Positions 17,944-26,671 are shown, numbered from the stretch's first letter. The stretch is DNA of 64,000 nt from Pseudopedobacter saltans DSM 12145 (GCF_000190735.1 NC_015177.1:2666001-2730000); one strand, 5' to 3'. Numbers and translations: made by a program. Notes: generated by a model from the letters alone, not told the origin.

Positions 17944-18735
17944 ATGTTTAATTATTGTAAAACACTACTATTATTTAGTTTTGTAGTCTTTACCCTAAGT
18001 TCCTGTTCTTCGAGAAGGAATATTCTATTTAATACGGTTAATGAAAAAAGCATCCCTGATTTGCCTGTATATACTGTACAAGAAGGCTCTACAGAGTCAA
18101 ACACAAAAGAACAGATTATACAACCCGGCGATTTATTAAGTATACGCAACTTGCAGAATGAAGCATTAATATCCGGCCTGGGTGGACAGAATCTGCAAAC
18201 GATGAGCCATACCAACAGCATAGGATATCGTGTAGAAGCAGATGGTACTGTTTTACTTCCAGTTATTGGCAAAGTGAAATTGGGTGGCATGGACCGTTTA
18301 CAGGCACAGGAGGAATTAAACCGACTTTATCAGACTCAATTGCTAAATGCTCCTATTATCACCCTGCAGATCAGCAACCTGACGGTTACTTTCCTGGGGG
18401 AATTTGGCAGACAAGGTAATTTTATCTTACAAAAAGACCAGGTACACCTGGTACAGATGCTGGGCGAAGCGGGCGGATTGAATACACGCGCTAACAAAAG
18501 GAAAGTTAAAATTATACGTGGTGATCTAAAACATCCTGAAGTGTTAATTGCCAATCTGGAAGATATCAATAGCCTCTCTGACCCCAGGTTAATGCTTAGA
18601 AACAATGACGTTGTTTATGCGGAACCCCGCGGCGCATTCCAGACTTTAGACCGCTTAGGTCCTACCACTTCGCTATTGGGGATAGGGTTAAGCATATTAA
18701 ATATTTATCTGTTAATCTCCAATTTAAGCAAATAA
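17944..18735 (+). CDS. Wza-type outer-membrane polysaccharide export lipoprotein
   Basis: An OPX-family protein that forms the periplasmic/outer-membrane exit channel for polysaccharide. The 263-residue precursor has a lipoprotein signal with lipobox LSSC (Cys about residue 21). It then has a Poly_export domain (about 50-140, with QPGDLLSIR and a VEADGTVLLPVIGKVKLGG segment in short motifs) and one SLBB-like domain (about 145-235, with VTFLGEFGRQG). A single hydrophobic segment near the C-terminus (GIGLSILNIYLLI) may be a membrane anchor. The wzc-like gene starts at its last base. Confidence 0.9.
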   Translation: MFNYCKTLLLFSFVVFTLSSCSSRRNILFNTVNEKSIPDLPVYTVQEGSTESNTKEQIIQPGDLLSIRNLQNEALISGLGGQNLQTMSHTNSIGYRVEADGTVLLPVIGKVKLGGMDRLQAQEELNRLYQTQLLNAPIITLQISNLTVTFLGEFGRQGNFILQKDQVHLVQMLGEAGGLNTRANKRKVKIIRGDLKHPEVLIANLEDINSLSDPRLMLRNNDVVYAEPRGAFQTLDRLGPTTSLLGIGLSILNIYLLISNLSK

Positions 18736-21110
18736 TGGCCGGTACCGATAAACGTGTGAAACAAGAGATTAACTACGCTAAATTCTTTAATATTATATTA
18801 AGCAGATGGTATTGGGTAACCCTTACCCTGTTACTTTCTTTGGGTGCAGCTTATGCCTATTTATGGTATACCCCAAAAATCTATAGTACCTCTGCTTTTC
18901 TTAAATTCGAAGAAAAACAGCCTAACCTGAGTAATTCCGTAAGTTTAGCTCCGCTCACACGCACTTATACTAATAAAATATTATCAGAAAGCTGGACCTT
19001 CAAAAGTAGAAAAGTAATACAGGAAGCTGTTAGCCTGATTGACTGGCAGGTGAGCTATTTTCTAAAGGGAAAAATCAGAATTACCGATCTGTATCCAAAC
19101 AAACCTTTTACAGTACATATCCTCAAGCAGGATTCTTCTTTTTATAACCAGGCTATAGATATTACGCCTTTAGAGAAAGGATTCCGACTGGAATATGCCA
19201 ATCACAAAAAAGATTATGCATTTGGCAGCCCTATCAATATACCAGGTATCAGCTTCTATATCGAAGCTAAAGACAAGCTATCTACTGTAGCCACTTACCA
19301 GATCAAGTTCAACTATCCTTCTGAATTTTATGGCAGGATGGGCGCCAATCTCAACATTTCGGAGACAGCGAAATACTCTAATATAGCCAGCGTATCTAAA
19401 ACAGATGAAAACCCCTATTTTGCTGCTGATGCATTAAATGCTATTATTAAAGTTTACCTGTCTCAGGATCTGCAGAATAAATCCCAGTCTGCCAAACAGA
19501 TTATCGAATTTATTGATACCCAGCTAGATCAGCTATCCAGCTCTGTACGACTATCTGGGGAGAAATTACAAAACTTCAAACAGTCTAATAATTTTCTGGA
19601 TTTAAGTTCGAGTGCGTCCACTGCACTAGCCGAAGTTACTAAGCTAGAAACGGCGATGCGCACCGCAGACATCCAGCTTTTACAACTGGAGCAATTGCAA
19701 AAGCAGTTTTTGAAGAATAATCAAACCATCAGCTTAAATTTTAACCTGGATGGCACCGTAGATCCTATGCTCAGCAACCTGCTAAACCAATGGAATACTT
19801 TAGTACAGGAACGTATCTCGTTAGTAGGAACATATAAAGAAAATGCCAAACCTATAATAGATATTGACAGCAAGCTGGATATCATCAGATCTGCTGCAGA
19901 GGAGAATATCAAGTCGAGTATTAACCGGATTAAACAGTTCAAAAACTTTAATCAGGCCGAACTAAATAAAGCTTATACCTCTTTGCAAAGCATGCCCTCA
20001 CAGGAAAGGCAACTGTTTGGCCTGCAAAGAGATTATAATATCAACGACAAGATCTATAGCTTTTTGTCGGAAAAAAAACTAGAAGCACAGATTAGCAAAG
20101 CTTCCATTATGCCTGATGCCAGCTCTATAGATCCTGCTATACCTAATTTTGCTCCGGTATCTCCTGTTGCCAATGCTGTATGGCGTTTTGCTTTTGTTAT
20201 TGGCATTCTGTCTGGCGTAGGCTTAATCTTTTTAGCGAGAGCACTCAATCCTTATATTTACGATAAGGAGACTATCGAAAGTATCAGTAATACTCCTATC
20301 ATTGGAATTATCCGTCATTTCCCGGTAAAGGTAGATGAAAACAACACCCAAATTTTAACTGCTTTAAAACCTAAGTCTGTTTTTGCGGAATCGGTACGTT
20401 CGGTAAGAACTAACTTAAGTTTTATCGCCAGCGAGAAATCCAGCAAGGTCATTTTTGTTTCTTCGGAAATCGCAGGTGAAGGTAAATCTTTTGTTACCAT
20501 CAACCTGGCCAGCAGTCTGGCATTGATCGATAAAAAAGTGATTATTATAGCAGCGGACTTACGTCGTTCTAAAGTGCATCATACTTTCGATATTAAGAGT
20601 AAGGCGGGCCTGAGTACCTATCTGGCGCATAAAAACAATCTGGATGATATTATCCATCACACTCAACAGGAAAATATGGATTTAATTGTTGCGGGGCAAA
20701 ATCCGCCTAATCCATCGGAGCTGATGTATTCGCCCAGATTATTGGAAATGATTGAAGAATTGAAAAAGAGATATGATTATATTCTCTTCGATACGGCACC
20801 TATAGGCCTGGTTTCCGATGCTTTACCACTTATTCAATATTCCGATATTAATCTATTTGTCATCCGTACCGGTGTTTCCAAACTTTCTGCTGCAGAAATT
20901 CCTGACCGTATCAATAATGAACATGAGTTAAAAAATACTTATATAATTCTGAACGACTACCGTCCGGAAGTGCTTTATTCAACATATTACAATACTAAAT
21001 ACAATGATAACTACGCCGGTTACTATTATGCAAACAATACCGGTTATGACTATGGGTATTATACGGATGAAATGAAGAAAAAGTCCTGGTGGAAGTTTTG
21101 GGATAAATAG
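18735..21110 (+). CDS. Wzc-type copolymerase with tyrosine kinase
   Basis: A 791-residue inner-membrane protein that controls chain length and couples polymerisation with export. The N-terminal Wzz domain is flanked by two membrane segments (about 28-48 and about 478-500), with a coiled-coil periplasmic part between. A GNVR-like QERQLFGLQRDY lies near residue 418. The cytoplasmic BY-kinase domain has Walker A EIAGEGKS (about 576-583), Walker A' IIAADLRRS and Walker B YILFDTAP. The C-terminus is a Tyr cluster (STYYNTKYNDNYAGYYYANN and more), the expected autophosphorylation sites. It overlaps the export gene by 1 bp. Confidence 0.95.
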   Translation: MAGTDKRVKQEINYAKFFNIILSRWYWVTLTLLLSLGAAYAYLWYTPKIYSTSAFLKFEEKQPNLSNSVSLAPLTRTYTNKILSESWTFKSRKVIQEAVSLIDWQVSYFLKGKIRITDLYPNKPFTVHILKQDSSFYNQAIDITPLEKGFRLEYANHKKDYAFGSPINIPGISFYIEAKDKLSTVATYQIKFNYPSEFYGRMGANLNISETAKYSNIASVSKTDENPYFAADALNAIIKVYLSQDLQNKSQSAKQIIEFIDTQLDQLSSSVRLSGEKLQNFKQSNNFLDLSSSASTALAEVTKLETAMRTADIQLLQLEQLQKQFLKNNQTISLNFNLDGTVDPMLSNLLNQWNTLVQERISLVGTYKENAKPIIDIDSKLDIIRSAAEENIKSSINRIKQFKNFNQAELNKAYTSLQSMPSQERQLFGLQRDYNINDKIYSFLSEKKLEAQISKASIMPDASSIDPAIPNFAPVSPVANAVWRFAFVIGILSGVGLIFLARALNPYIYDKETIESISNTPIIGIIRHFPVKVDENNTQILTALKPKSVFAESVRSVRTNLSFIASEKSSKVIFVSSEIAGEGKSFVTINLASSLALIDKKVIIIAADLRRSKVHHTFDIKSKAGLSTYLAHKNNLDDIIHHTQQENMDLIVAGQNPPNPSELMYSPRLLEMIEELKKRYDYILFDTAPIGLVSDALPLIQYSDINLFVIRTGVSKLSAAEIPDRINNEHELKNTYIILNDYRPEVLYSTYYNTKYNDNYAGYYYANNTGYDYGYYTDEMKKKSWWKFWDK

Positions 21111-22289
21111 TTCATTAGTTATCCTTTTGTTCTTCGTTCGTTGGTAAAATAACCGTCTGAATCACAGATTATACAGATACAAAGAACACCATGAACGAAC
21201 ATATCAGACAGCGATAAATATCGTCCAAATTTGCAGAATTCCAGTCAGAATGCGCCATTCGGTTCTCAGAATCGAAGCACGGCAATGATTCTGCGAGAGC
21301 CTCAGGGTGACACGGGACTGTGTATCAAACTTCAATCTTCGCAAAGCAATTTCGGGATGTATTCGAGACAGGTTCGAGACAGCTTCCAGAATTGTTCGGG
21401 AAATCTTGCAGTTTCTTCGAGTGTTCTTCGACAATCCTTCGACAAAAGGTACTGTTTCTTCGACAAGTGTTCGACAAACCTTCGGCAAGTGCCGAAGCAA
21501 ACCCGAAGGATTCCCGAAGAAAAGTCGGGTTTGGTATTCATCTGTCTCGAATCAATCTGGATTTAATCACCTTATTTTATTTAAACTGCTTCAAACAAAG
21601 GGAAGGATTTCCCCTCCCTCCCGGAGTATTGTGTATCGGAATCCGTTGCCTATGGTCCAAAATGACTGTCTGAATCACAGATTATACAGATTAAAACATT
21701 CCACGGAATCTGCGAAGACAACAATCCGCAGAATCACCCGTCAGGTTTACCTGGAGTTCCAGTCTTCAAACTTTAACGATTCAGTTGTGTACAAGCACTT
21801 CGTTCATTAATTATTCGTTCATTCAAGCTATGTTTCAAAATCATGCGATAAAGCATGTATAGCCTCATAATTCTTTTGTCTTTAAACACTTTTAATCAGA
21901 AAATTATAATATTTTTGCGACACTAAACTAGCCTAAACTCTTCCCACCTTTTTGGGACTGAGGAGGCGGAGCCGTGAGCGGCCAAAATGTCTTCGAATTG
22001 GTTCCTTCAAAATCCAAAATATTATTGTACTGAATTTCTGATATTTTAAAGATGATCAGGAATAAAATTAGAGAAAAGCCCGACCCTTCAAGAACCTCAG
22101 GACTCGAAACCTTGAGCATGAGAAAAAACATCTTGGGAGTTTCACGGTGATATGTGTTTACAGAAGCCACATTGACCCTTCGACAGGTTCAGGATGACTT
22201 TTAGAAATGTAGCGAAAATAGTAATGAATGGCGAAAGCCTCAGGCAGCGCATTGACTTAAGTGAGCCGAATTAAGAAATTATTATAACA
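21111..22289. repeat. 1.2-kb gene-free region rich in repeats
   Basis: No gene is supported; the open frames have poor coding character and follow repeats. It holds an 11-nt-period array at 21351-21524. Outside the array are two direct copies of a 24-nt sequence (GTCTGAATCACAG...ATACAGAT) at 21155-21178 and 21668-21691. Further on are copies of the 'cttcgag...ctcag' family near 22085-22110 and 22180-22195. Confidence 0.75.
21351..21524 (+). repeat. 11-nt-period array, core TTCGACA, inverting to CCGAAG
   Basis: About 16 successive units of 11 nt (two of 10), each beginning TTCG or similar: TTCGGGATGTA, TTCGAGACAGG, TTCGAGACAGC, TTCGGGAAATC, TTCGAGTGTTC, TTCGACAATCC, TTCGACAAAAG, TTCGACAAGTG, TTCGACAAACC, TTCGGCAAGTG. 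Then three units in opposite orientation follow: CCGAAGCAAAC, CCGAAGGATTC, CCGAAGAAAAG. The five bases after the core vary freely. Confidence 0.8.
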
Positions 22290-23417
22290 TTGACTAAGAA
22301 AGTCCTATTTCTTACTTTAAAGACTTTTAGTTTTACCGGAGGTATTGAAAAAGCCTGCCGTACACTTATCAGTGCGTTAAAATCCATACCTGAAGTCCAG
22401 CTACAAGTTTGGTCTATGTATGATGATACAGCTCAGGTGGATCCTAAATATATTACTTCTCCCCAATTCAAAGGTTTCAATAATAAAAAGCTACATTTTG
22501 CCAAAAAAATATTTACACAATCATCCTATTTCGATACGGTAGTTTTAAGCCATATCAATCTGTTGTTATTTGGGTTGATAATAAAGTGGCTTGCCCCAAA
22601 AACAAAAATCATTCTTTGGGCACACGGTATTGAAGTATGGCGAGCAATTCCTAAATGGAAGAAGAACTTTATACAGAGAAGTTGTGGGATATGGGCAGTT
22701 AGTACGTTTACAAAAAATGAATTGATCAGGCTTCACCAACTTAATGAATCTCAAATACAGGTGGTAAATAATTCATTAGATCCCTTTTTCACAGTTGACA
22801 AACCTTTACAAAAGCCTGATTATCTATTGGAGCGATATGGCATCGGAAAAGAACAAAAGGTCTTTTTCACATTGACCAGGTTATCGCATACAGAACACCA
22901 AAAGAATTACGATACTATTATTTCCTGTATTGAAAAGTTGAAGACCATTTATCCTGATATTATTTATCTTATTGGTGGTAAAGCGGACACAGTAGAACAG
23001 GAAAGACTAAGTCAGCTGATTGCGTCAAAAGATCTGACAGCACAAGTCAAATTAATTGGTTTTGTTCCAAACAGCGAATTAGAAGACCATTATTTACTCG
23101 CTGATTATTTTGTCTTACCGAGTCAAAAAGAAGGCTTCGGCATTGTATTTATAGAAGCTACTGCAAATGGTTGTAATGTATTGGCCGGCAATCAGGATGG
23201 CAGTGTGGATGCGCTAAGAAATGGAGAATTAGGCATATTAGTTAATCCGAACGACCCAAAAGAAATTTATACAGGTTTAGAGCGAATGATGCTGCATCCA
23301 ATTGATAAGGACAAACAACGGGAATTGACTCTGAAGCATTTTTCGTTTGAGAGCTATGAAAAACGGATTGAGGAGTTGTTGTTGGGAGAGGAAATCCTTT
23401 ATGATACATCATACTGA
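22290..23417 (+). CDS. family 4 glycosyltransferase
   Basis: A 375-residue GT-B fold transferase. The N-terminal Rossmann half starts KVLFLTLKTFSFTGGIEKAC (acceptor side, with the GG loop). The C-terminal half shows FTLTRLSH and the E-x7-E motif in EGFGIVFIEA near residue 285, which binds the nucleotide sugar. The start is TTG at 22290: no ATG occurs in frame before the conserved GGIEK, so a rare start is forced. It stands alone between repeat-rich spacers, probably within the same long transcript. Confidence 0.88.
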   Translation: MTKKVLFLTLKTFSFTGGIEKACRTLISALKSIPEVQLQVWSMYDDTAQVDPKYITSPQFKGFNNKKLHFAKKIFTQSSYFDTVVLSHINLLLFGLIIKWLAPKTKIILWAHGIEVWRAIPKWKKNFIQRSCGIWAVSTFTKNELIRLHQLNESQIQVVNNSLDPFFTVDKPLQKPDYLLERYGIGKEQKVFFTLTRLSHTEHQKNYDTIISCIEKLKTIYPDIIYLIGGKADTVEQERLSQLIASKDLTAQVKLIGFVPNSELEDHYLLADYFVLPSQKEGFGIVFIEATANGCNVLAGNQDGSVDALRNGELGILVNPNDPKEIYTGLERMMLHPIDKDKQRELTLKHFSFESYEKRIEELLLGEEILYDTSY

Positions 23418-23767
23418 ACTTGTTTGGCTAAAGCCTTGGGTACCTGATGAGATTGGATTGCTTCACAAGCTCGCAATGACATTCATAGGAGCGTCATTAC
23501 GAGCCATAGCGAAGTAATCTTTCCATAAATAAAGTTAAACACAAGCAGAAATAGATTGCCACGTCGTTCCTTTCCGAAAAATCGGAACAGGCTCTCGCAA
23601 TGACATTCATAGGAACGTCATTACGAGCCATAGCGAAGTAATCTCTATGAACAAAAAAGTCTCGCTTCCTCTCAATGACACACTTTTGTCGTCTATGGTG
23701 TTTGTAACACCTAACTACTTGATATTAAATAATAGCTACCTGATACTAAGTACTTGATACTATCCAC
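23418..23767. repeat. spacer with two AGATTGCC/GCAATGA repeat units
   Basis: No gene. 23452-23656 holds alternating arms: GGATTGCTTC...GCAATGACA, TCATTACGAGCCATAGCGAAG, AGATTGCCACGTCG with the TTCCGAAAAATCGGAA inner stem, and TCATTACGAGCC again. 23715-23761 holds a short palindromic repeat (GATACTAAGTACTTGATACT) shared with 57670-57738 in front of atpC. Confidence 0.8.
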
Positions 23768-24616
23768 ATGAAAGAATACGATTGGAGCATAGAGCCGCAA
23801 AATAAATTATTCGATTTAAAACTAAAAGATACCTGGCACTATCGCGACTTATTGATGTTATTGGTAAGAAGAGATTTTGTATCTTTTTACAAACAGACGA
23901 TTTTAGGACCACTTTGGTTCTTTATACAGCCGTTGCTGACGACCATCATGTTTACTTTCATTTTTGGTAATCTGGCGGGGATATCTACAGACGGTTTACC
24001 ACAACCCCTATTTTACATGGCTGGTATTACGGCCTGGAATTATTTTGCAGACTGCCTCACCAAAACTTCCACGGTGTTTAAAGACAATGCCAATATATTC
24101 GGAAAAGTCTATTTCCCAAGATTAATTATGCCTCTAAGCATTGTGGTTTCCAATCTGGTGAAATTTGGCGTTCAGTTCCTACTTTTTATGGCGCTATTGC
24201 TTTATTATTACCTAACAGGAGCTGATTTCCAGGTGACCTGGGCCATTACTTTATTTCCTTTATTGGTTGTTTTGATGGCTTTACTAGGTTTAGGTTCAGG
24301 CATGATCATCTCTGCCATGACCACCAAATACCGTGACTTGGCTTTCTTAGTCACTTTTGGAGTACAACTGTTAATGTACGCAACTACGGTAATCTATCCT
24401 TTAAGTACAGCGATAGAAAACTATCCGGACTATGCCTGGGTAATCGAATATAATCCCATGACGCCAATCATCGAAATCTTTAGATACGGATTTTTGGGAG
24501 CCGGATCATTCTCATGGGATATGTTAGCTTATACATGCGTGGTTACTTTATCAATTACTTTCGGAGGTATATTGATCTTTAATAAAGTAGAAAAGAATTT
24601 TGTAGATACGGTGTAA
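23768..24616 (+). CDS. Wzm-type ABC transporter permease
   Basis: The membrane half of an ABC exporter for lipid-linked polysaccharide (ABC2 family). It has 282 residues with six hydrophobic segments. The N-terminal cytoplasmic part carries DLLMLLVRRDFVSFYKQT and LGPLWFFIQPL, the amphipathic entry typical of polysaccharide permeases, and the C-terminus ends KVEKNFVDTV. Its partner ATPase lies 2.05 kb downstream at 26672. The two are separated by a toxin-antitoxin island and a four-helix-bundle gene, an unusual split. Confidence 0.93.
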   Translation: MKEYDWSIEPQNKLFDLKLKDTWHYRDLLMLLVRRDFVSFYKQTILGPLWFFIQPLLTTIMFTFIFGNLAGISTDGLPQPLFYMAGITAWNYFADCLTKTSTVFKDNANIFGKVYFPRLIMPLSIVVSNLVKFGVQFLLFMALLLYYYLTGADFQVTWAITLFPLLVVLMALLGLGSGMIISAMTTKYRDLAFLVTFGVQLLMYATTVIYPLSTAIENYPDYAWVIEYNPMTPIIEIFRYGFLGAGSFSWDMLAYTCVVTLSITFGGILIFNKVEKNFVDTV

Positions 24617-24824
24617 GTCGTTTGTCGTCTTTCGTCCATCGAATAATGAGCAACAGCCCCTCCATATTTGTCCTTCTACCTCTGGGAGAAGGTGCCCAAA
24701 GGGCGGATGAGGGAAAACAAAATAGAATTCCGTCCATCGTTTCTCGTCTTTCGTTCATCGAATACGAATAACGACACCAAAAAATTCGTATATTTATGTA
24801 TACCTGTTGATTAATAATTAAGAA

Positions 24825-24878
24825 ATGGAAACTTTAATTGTACATCAGGAGATTGAAACACTTATCAAACTTAACTAA
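24825..24878 (+). pseudogene. truncated antitoxin remnant
   Basis: A 17-codon frame starts METLIVHQEIE and stops after LIKLN. Its start equals those of the intact antitoxins at 25593 (METLIIQPESKEQ) and 49644 (METLIVRPENKEQ). The DNA upstream (ATTCGTATATTTATG) also resembles the promoter region of 25593 (ATTCGTTATATTTG), but with the -7 box broken. It is best read as the residue of a lost antitoxin gene. Confidence 0.6.
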
Positions 24879-24904
24879 TAATAAATTATAATAAACAAAT
24901 TTTT

Positions 24905-25147
24905 ATGACGGGAGCAGATAATATCAGGAACAGTATCATAGATAAATTGTTGACTATAACGAATCAGGAATACCTGACCGCACTTTATCAATTAGTTAAT
25001 AAAAGTAATGTTAATGACGATTGCATAAACCTTTCCGAAGCGCAGATTCTCATGTTAAACATGAGCGATGATGACATAAAAAACAACAGAGTAATTAGTC
25101 AAAAAGAACTGGACAAAACAGACTTGGAGTGGCTAAAAAGCTTGTAA
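24905..25147 (+). CDS. antitoxin of a ParE/RelE-type module
   Basis: An 80-residue acidic protein placed directly before a ParE/RelE-like toxin, whose GTG start lies 19 bp inside this gene. No DNA-binding domain is clear; the middle has NLSEAQILMLNMSDDDIKNN and the C-terminus ends LDKTDLEWLKSL, probably the toxin-binding part. The role is inferred from gene order, size and overlap. Confidence 0.7.
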   Translation: MTGADNIRNSIIDKLLTITNQEYLTALYQLVNKSNVNDDCINLSEAQILMLNMSDDDIKNNRVISQKELDKTDLEWLKSL

Positions 25148-25605
25148 TATGGACACAAACTGCTATCAAGCAAAGACGTGAAATACTTAAATATTGGACG
25201 TCACGTAACAAATCAACTACTTACGCTGAAAAATTAATCAAGCTAATTGAAAAGCGTACATCTGTCATTGCAAAAAATCCGGAATCTGGAAAAACAACTA
25301 ATCATTTAGATACCAGAGAAGCTGCAATGGGTAATTTTAGTATTTACTATCGGATTATTGATCCGCATATTTATATTACTTCGTTCTGGGATAACCGACA
25401 GGACCCCGAAAAATTCATTGAGTTACTAATTCCTAGTATTAATTTTCCTGTAAAATCTCCTACTGCCGTCCATCTAGCTTCGTCTTTCGTTTGTCATTTG
25501 TCATTTGTCAAAACAATGAACAACGATCAACGAATATCGAATAACAAACACAAAAATTCGTTATATTTGTTAAAGTCAAGAAATAAAACATTATGGAAAC
25601 TTTAA
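25129..25605 (+). CDS. ParE/RelE-type toxin with an extra C-terminal tail
   Basis: The first 105 residues form a typical ParE/RelE-superfamily toxin: VIWTQTAIKQRREILKYWTSR, then a helical part, NPESGKTTN, and the strands NFSIYYRIIDPHIYITSFWDNRQDPEKF in short motifs. Toxins of this kind end near the FWDNRQDP motif. Here the frame runs on for about 50 residues through repeat-like DNA (TCATTTGTCATTTGTCA) and overlaps the next antitoxin gene by 13 bp. This suggests loss of the original stop. The start is GTG inside the antitoxin gene. Whether the tailed protein is active is unknown. Confidence 0.75.
   Translation: MAKKLVIWTQTAIKQRREILKYWTSRNKSTTYAEKLIKLIEKRTSVIAKNPESGKTTNHLDTREAAMGNFSIYYRIIDPHIYITSFWDNRQDPEKFIELLIPSINFPVKSPTAVHLASSFVCHLSFVKTMNNDQRISNNKHKNSLYLLKSRNKTLWKL
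25562..25569 (+). promoter_or_regulatory. -7 box for the antitoxin at 25593
   Basis: TATATTTG exactly matches TAnnTTTG, 24 nt before the ATG. It lies inside the extended tail of the upstream toxin gene. Confidence 0.45.
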
Positions 25606-25796
25606 TTATACAACCAGAGAGCAAGGAGCAATTGGCTGCCATTAAAGCTTTTCTTAAAGTATTGAACGTAAACTTTAAGGCTAACCATGTAAAACACCCA
25701 GCTAATCAATTCGACTTTTCTGATATTGCCGGAAAATTAGAGTGGGAAGGAGATGCTTTAAAAGAACAAAAGAAATTACGTTCTGAATGGGATTGA
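25593..25796 (+). CDS. antitoxin paired with a PIN-domain toxin
   Basis: A 67-residue protein starting METLIIQPESKEQLAAIKAFLK, a start shared with the antitoxin at 49644 and the remnant at 24825. The C-terminal half (DFSDIAGKLEW...KLRSEWD) likely binds the toxin. It overlaps the PIN gene start by 10 bp. That the same antitoxin N-terminus serves a PIN toxin here and a YoeB-type toxin at 49829 points to module shuffling. Confidence 0.8.
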   Translation: METLIIQPESKEQLAAIKAFLKVLNVNFKANHVKHPANQFDFSDIAGKLEWEGDALKEQKKLRSEWD

Positions 25797-26164
25797 AGTT
25801 ATTTTTGGATAACAATGCCATTATTTCTCTTCTAAAAAATGAAGATGATTTACTTGGGTTAGTGTCTAAATCATCCTCAGTTCATATTTCAGTCATCAGT
25901 GAACTTGAGTTTTTGTCTTTCTCGGGACTTACGACAAATGACATCAATTTATTCCGTAAATTTATTAAAAGAATCAGTGTTATAGATTTGAAGCAATCAG
26001 ATCTTAAACTCATAAACAAAATTACTGAGGTAAGAAAAAATTATCATCTCAAACTTCCGGATGCTATCATTGTTGCATCTGCAATAATTACTAACTCTAC
26101 ATTAATAAGTCGAGATAAAGAACTGTCAAAAGTAAAAGAAGTAAAATTGAGTGACTGGAAATAA
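25787..26164 (+). CDS. PIN-domain (VapC-type) toxin
   Basis: A 125-residue PIN ribonuclease-like toxin. Acidic residues expected at the metal site are visible: LFLDNNAI near the N-terminus, SVISELEFLSF in the middle, KLPDAIIVASAI toward the C-terminus and ISRDKELSKV. ATG 25787 is used, although TTG 25793 (MKLFLDNN) would give a more typical N-terminus. It is co-transcribed with the antitoxin at 25593. Confidence 0.85.
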   Translation: MGLKLFLDNNAIISLLKNEDDLLGLVSKSSSVHISVISELEFLSFSGLTTNDINLFRKFIKRISVIDLKQSDLKLINKITEVRKNYHLKLPDAIIVASAIITNSTLISRDKELSKVKEVKLSDWK

Positions 26165-26284
26165 AAATCGAACTTCGTTGAACGACAAATTATAATCTGA
26201 ATAGACCTAAGCATCAGTATTCATTAAGGCTAAGATTAAGCAATTCCTCAACCTCAGTCTCAACCTTAATCTCAACCTAAAAAC

Positions 26285-26647
26285 ATGTACCAAGACTTTC
26301 AGGATCTTCCAGTTTGGCAAAAAGCAATGCAAATTGCATTAAGTGTTTTTAAAATAACCGAAAACTTGCCTAGAAAAGAAGATTATGGCTTAACATCTCA
26401 AATACGCAGATCGTCCCTAAGTATTTCAGACAATATCGCAGAAGGATTTGGAAGACACCATAAAGCAGATAAGATAAATTTTTATATATACTCAAGAGGT
26501 TCAGCGAACGAAACAAAAAATCAACTGATATATGGGAACAAAGTTGGTTACTTTGATACAACCGAGGCTAACAACCTCATCAATTCATGTAACGAAGTAA
26601 TCGAGTCACTGAACAGGCTCATGAAAGCACTTCGATCTCAGCCTTAA
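26285..26647 (+). CDS. four-helix-bundle (S23/IVS-type) protein
   Basis: A 120-residue helical protein of the 23S rRNA intervening-sequence family. It shows the usual pattern DLPVWQKAMQIALSV, LPRKEDYGLTSQIRRSSLSI and DNIAEGFGRHHK, then helices ending NRLMKALR. Its molecular role is not established; the related Avd protein works with diversity-generating retroelements, but no reverse transcriptase is near. CAACCT/TTAACC-rich short repeats flank it on both sides. Confidence 0.88.
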   Translation: MYQDFQDLPVWQKAMQIALSVFKITENLPRKEDYGLTSQIRRSSLSISDNIAEGFGRHHKADKINFYIYSRGSANETKNQLIYGNKVGYFDTTEANNLINSCNEVIESLNRLMKALRSQP

Positions 26648-26671
26648 CCTTAACCTCATTCTCAACCTCAT

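Noticed and set aside
21231-21810. Overlapping open frames in several phases
   Set aside because: The 11-nt array lacks stops in several frames by its composition. The peptides do not resemble proteins, and the repeat period is not a multiple of three.
26285-26647. Diversity-generating retroelement (Avd-like gene)
   Set aside because: The S23/IVS-type protein is related to Avd, but no reverse transcriptase, template repeat or variable repeat is seen nearby.
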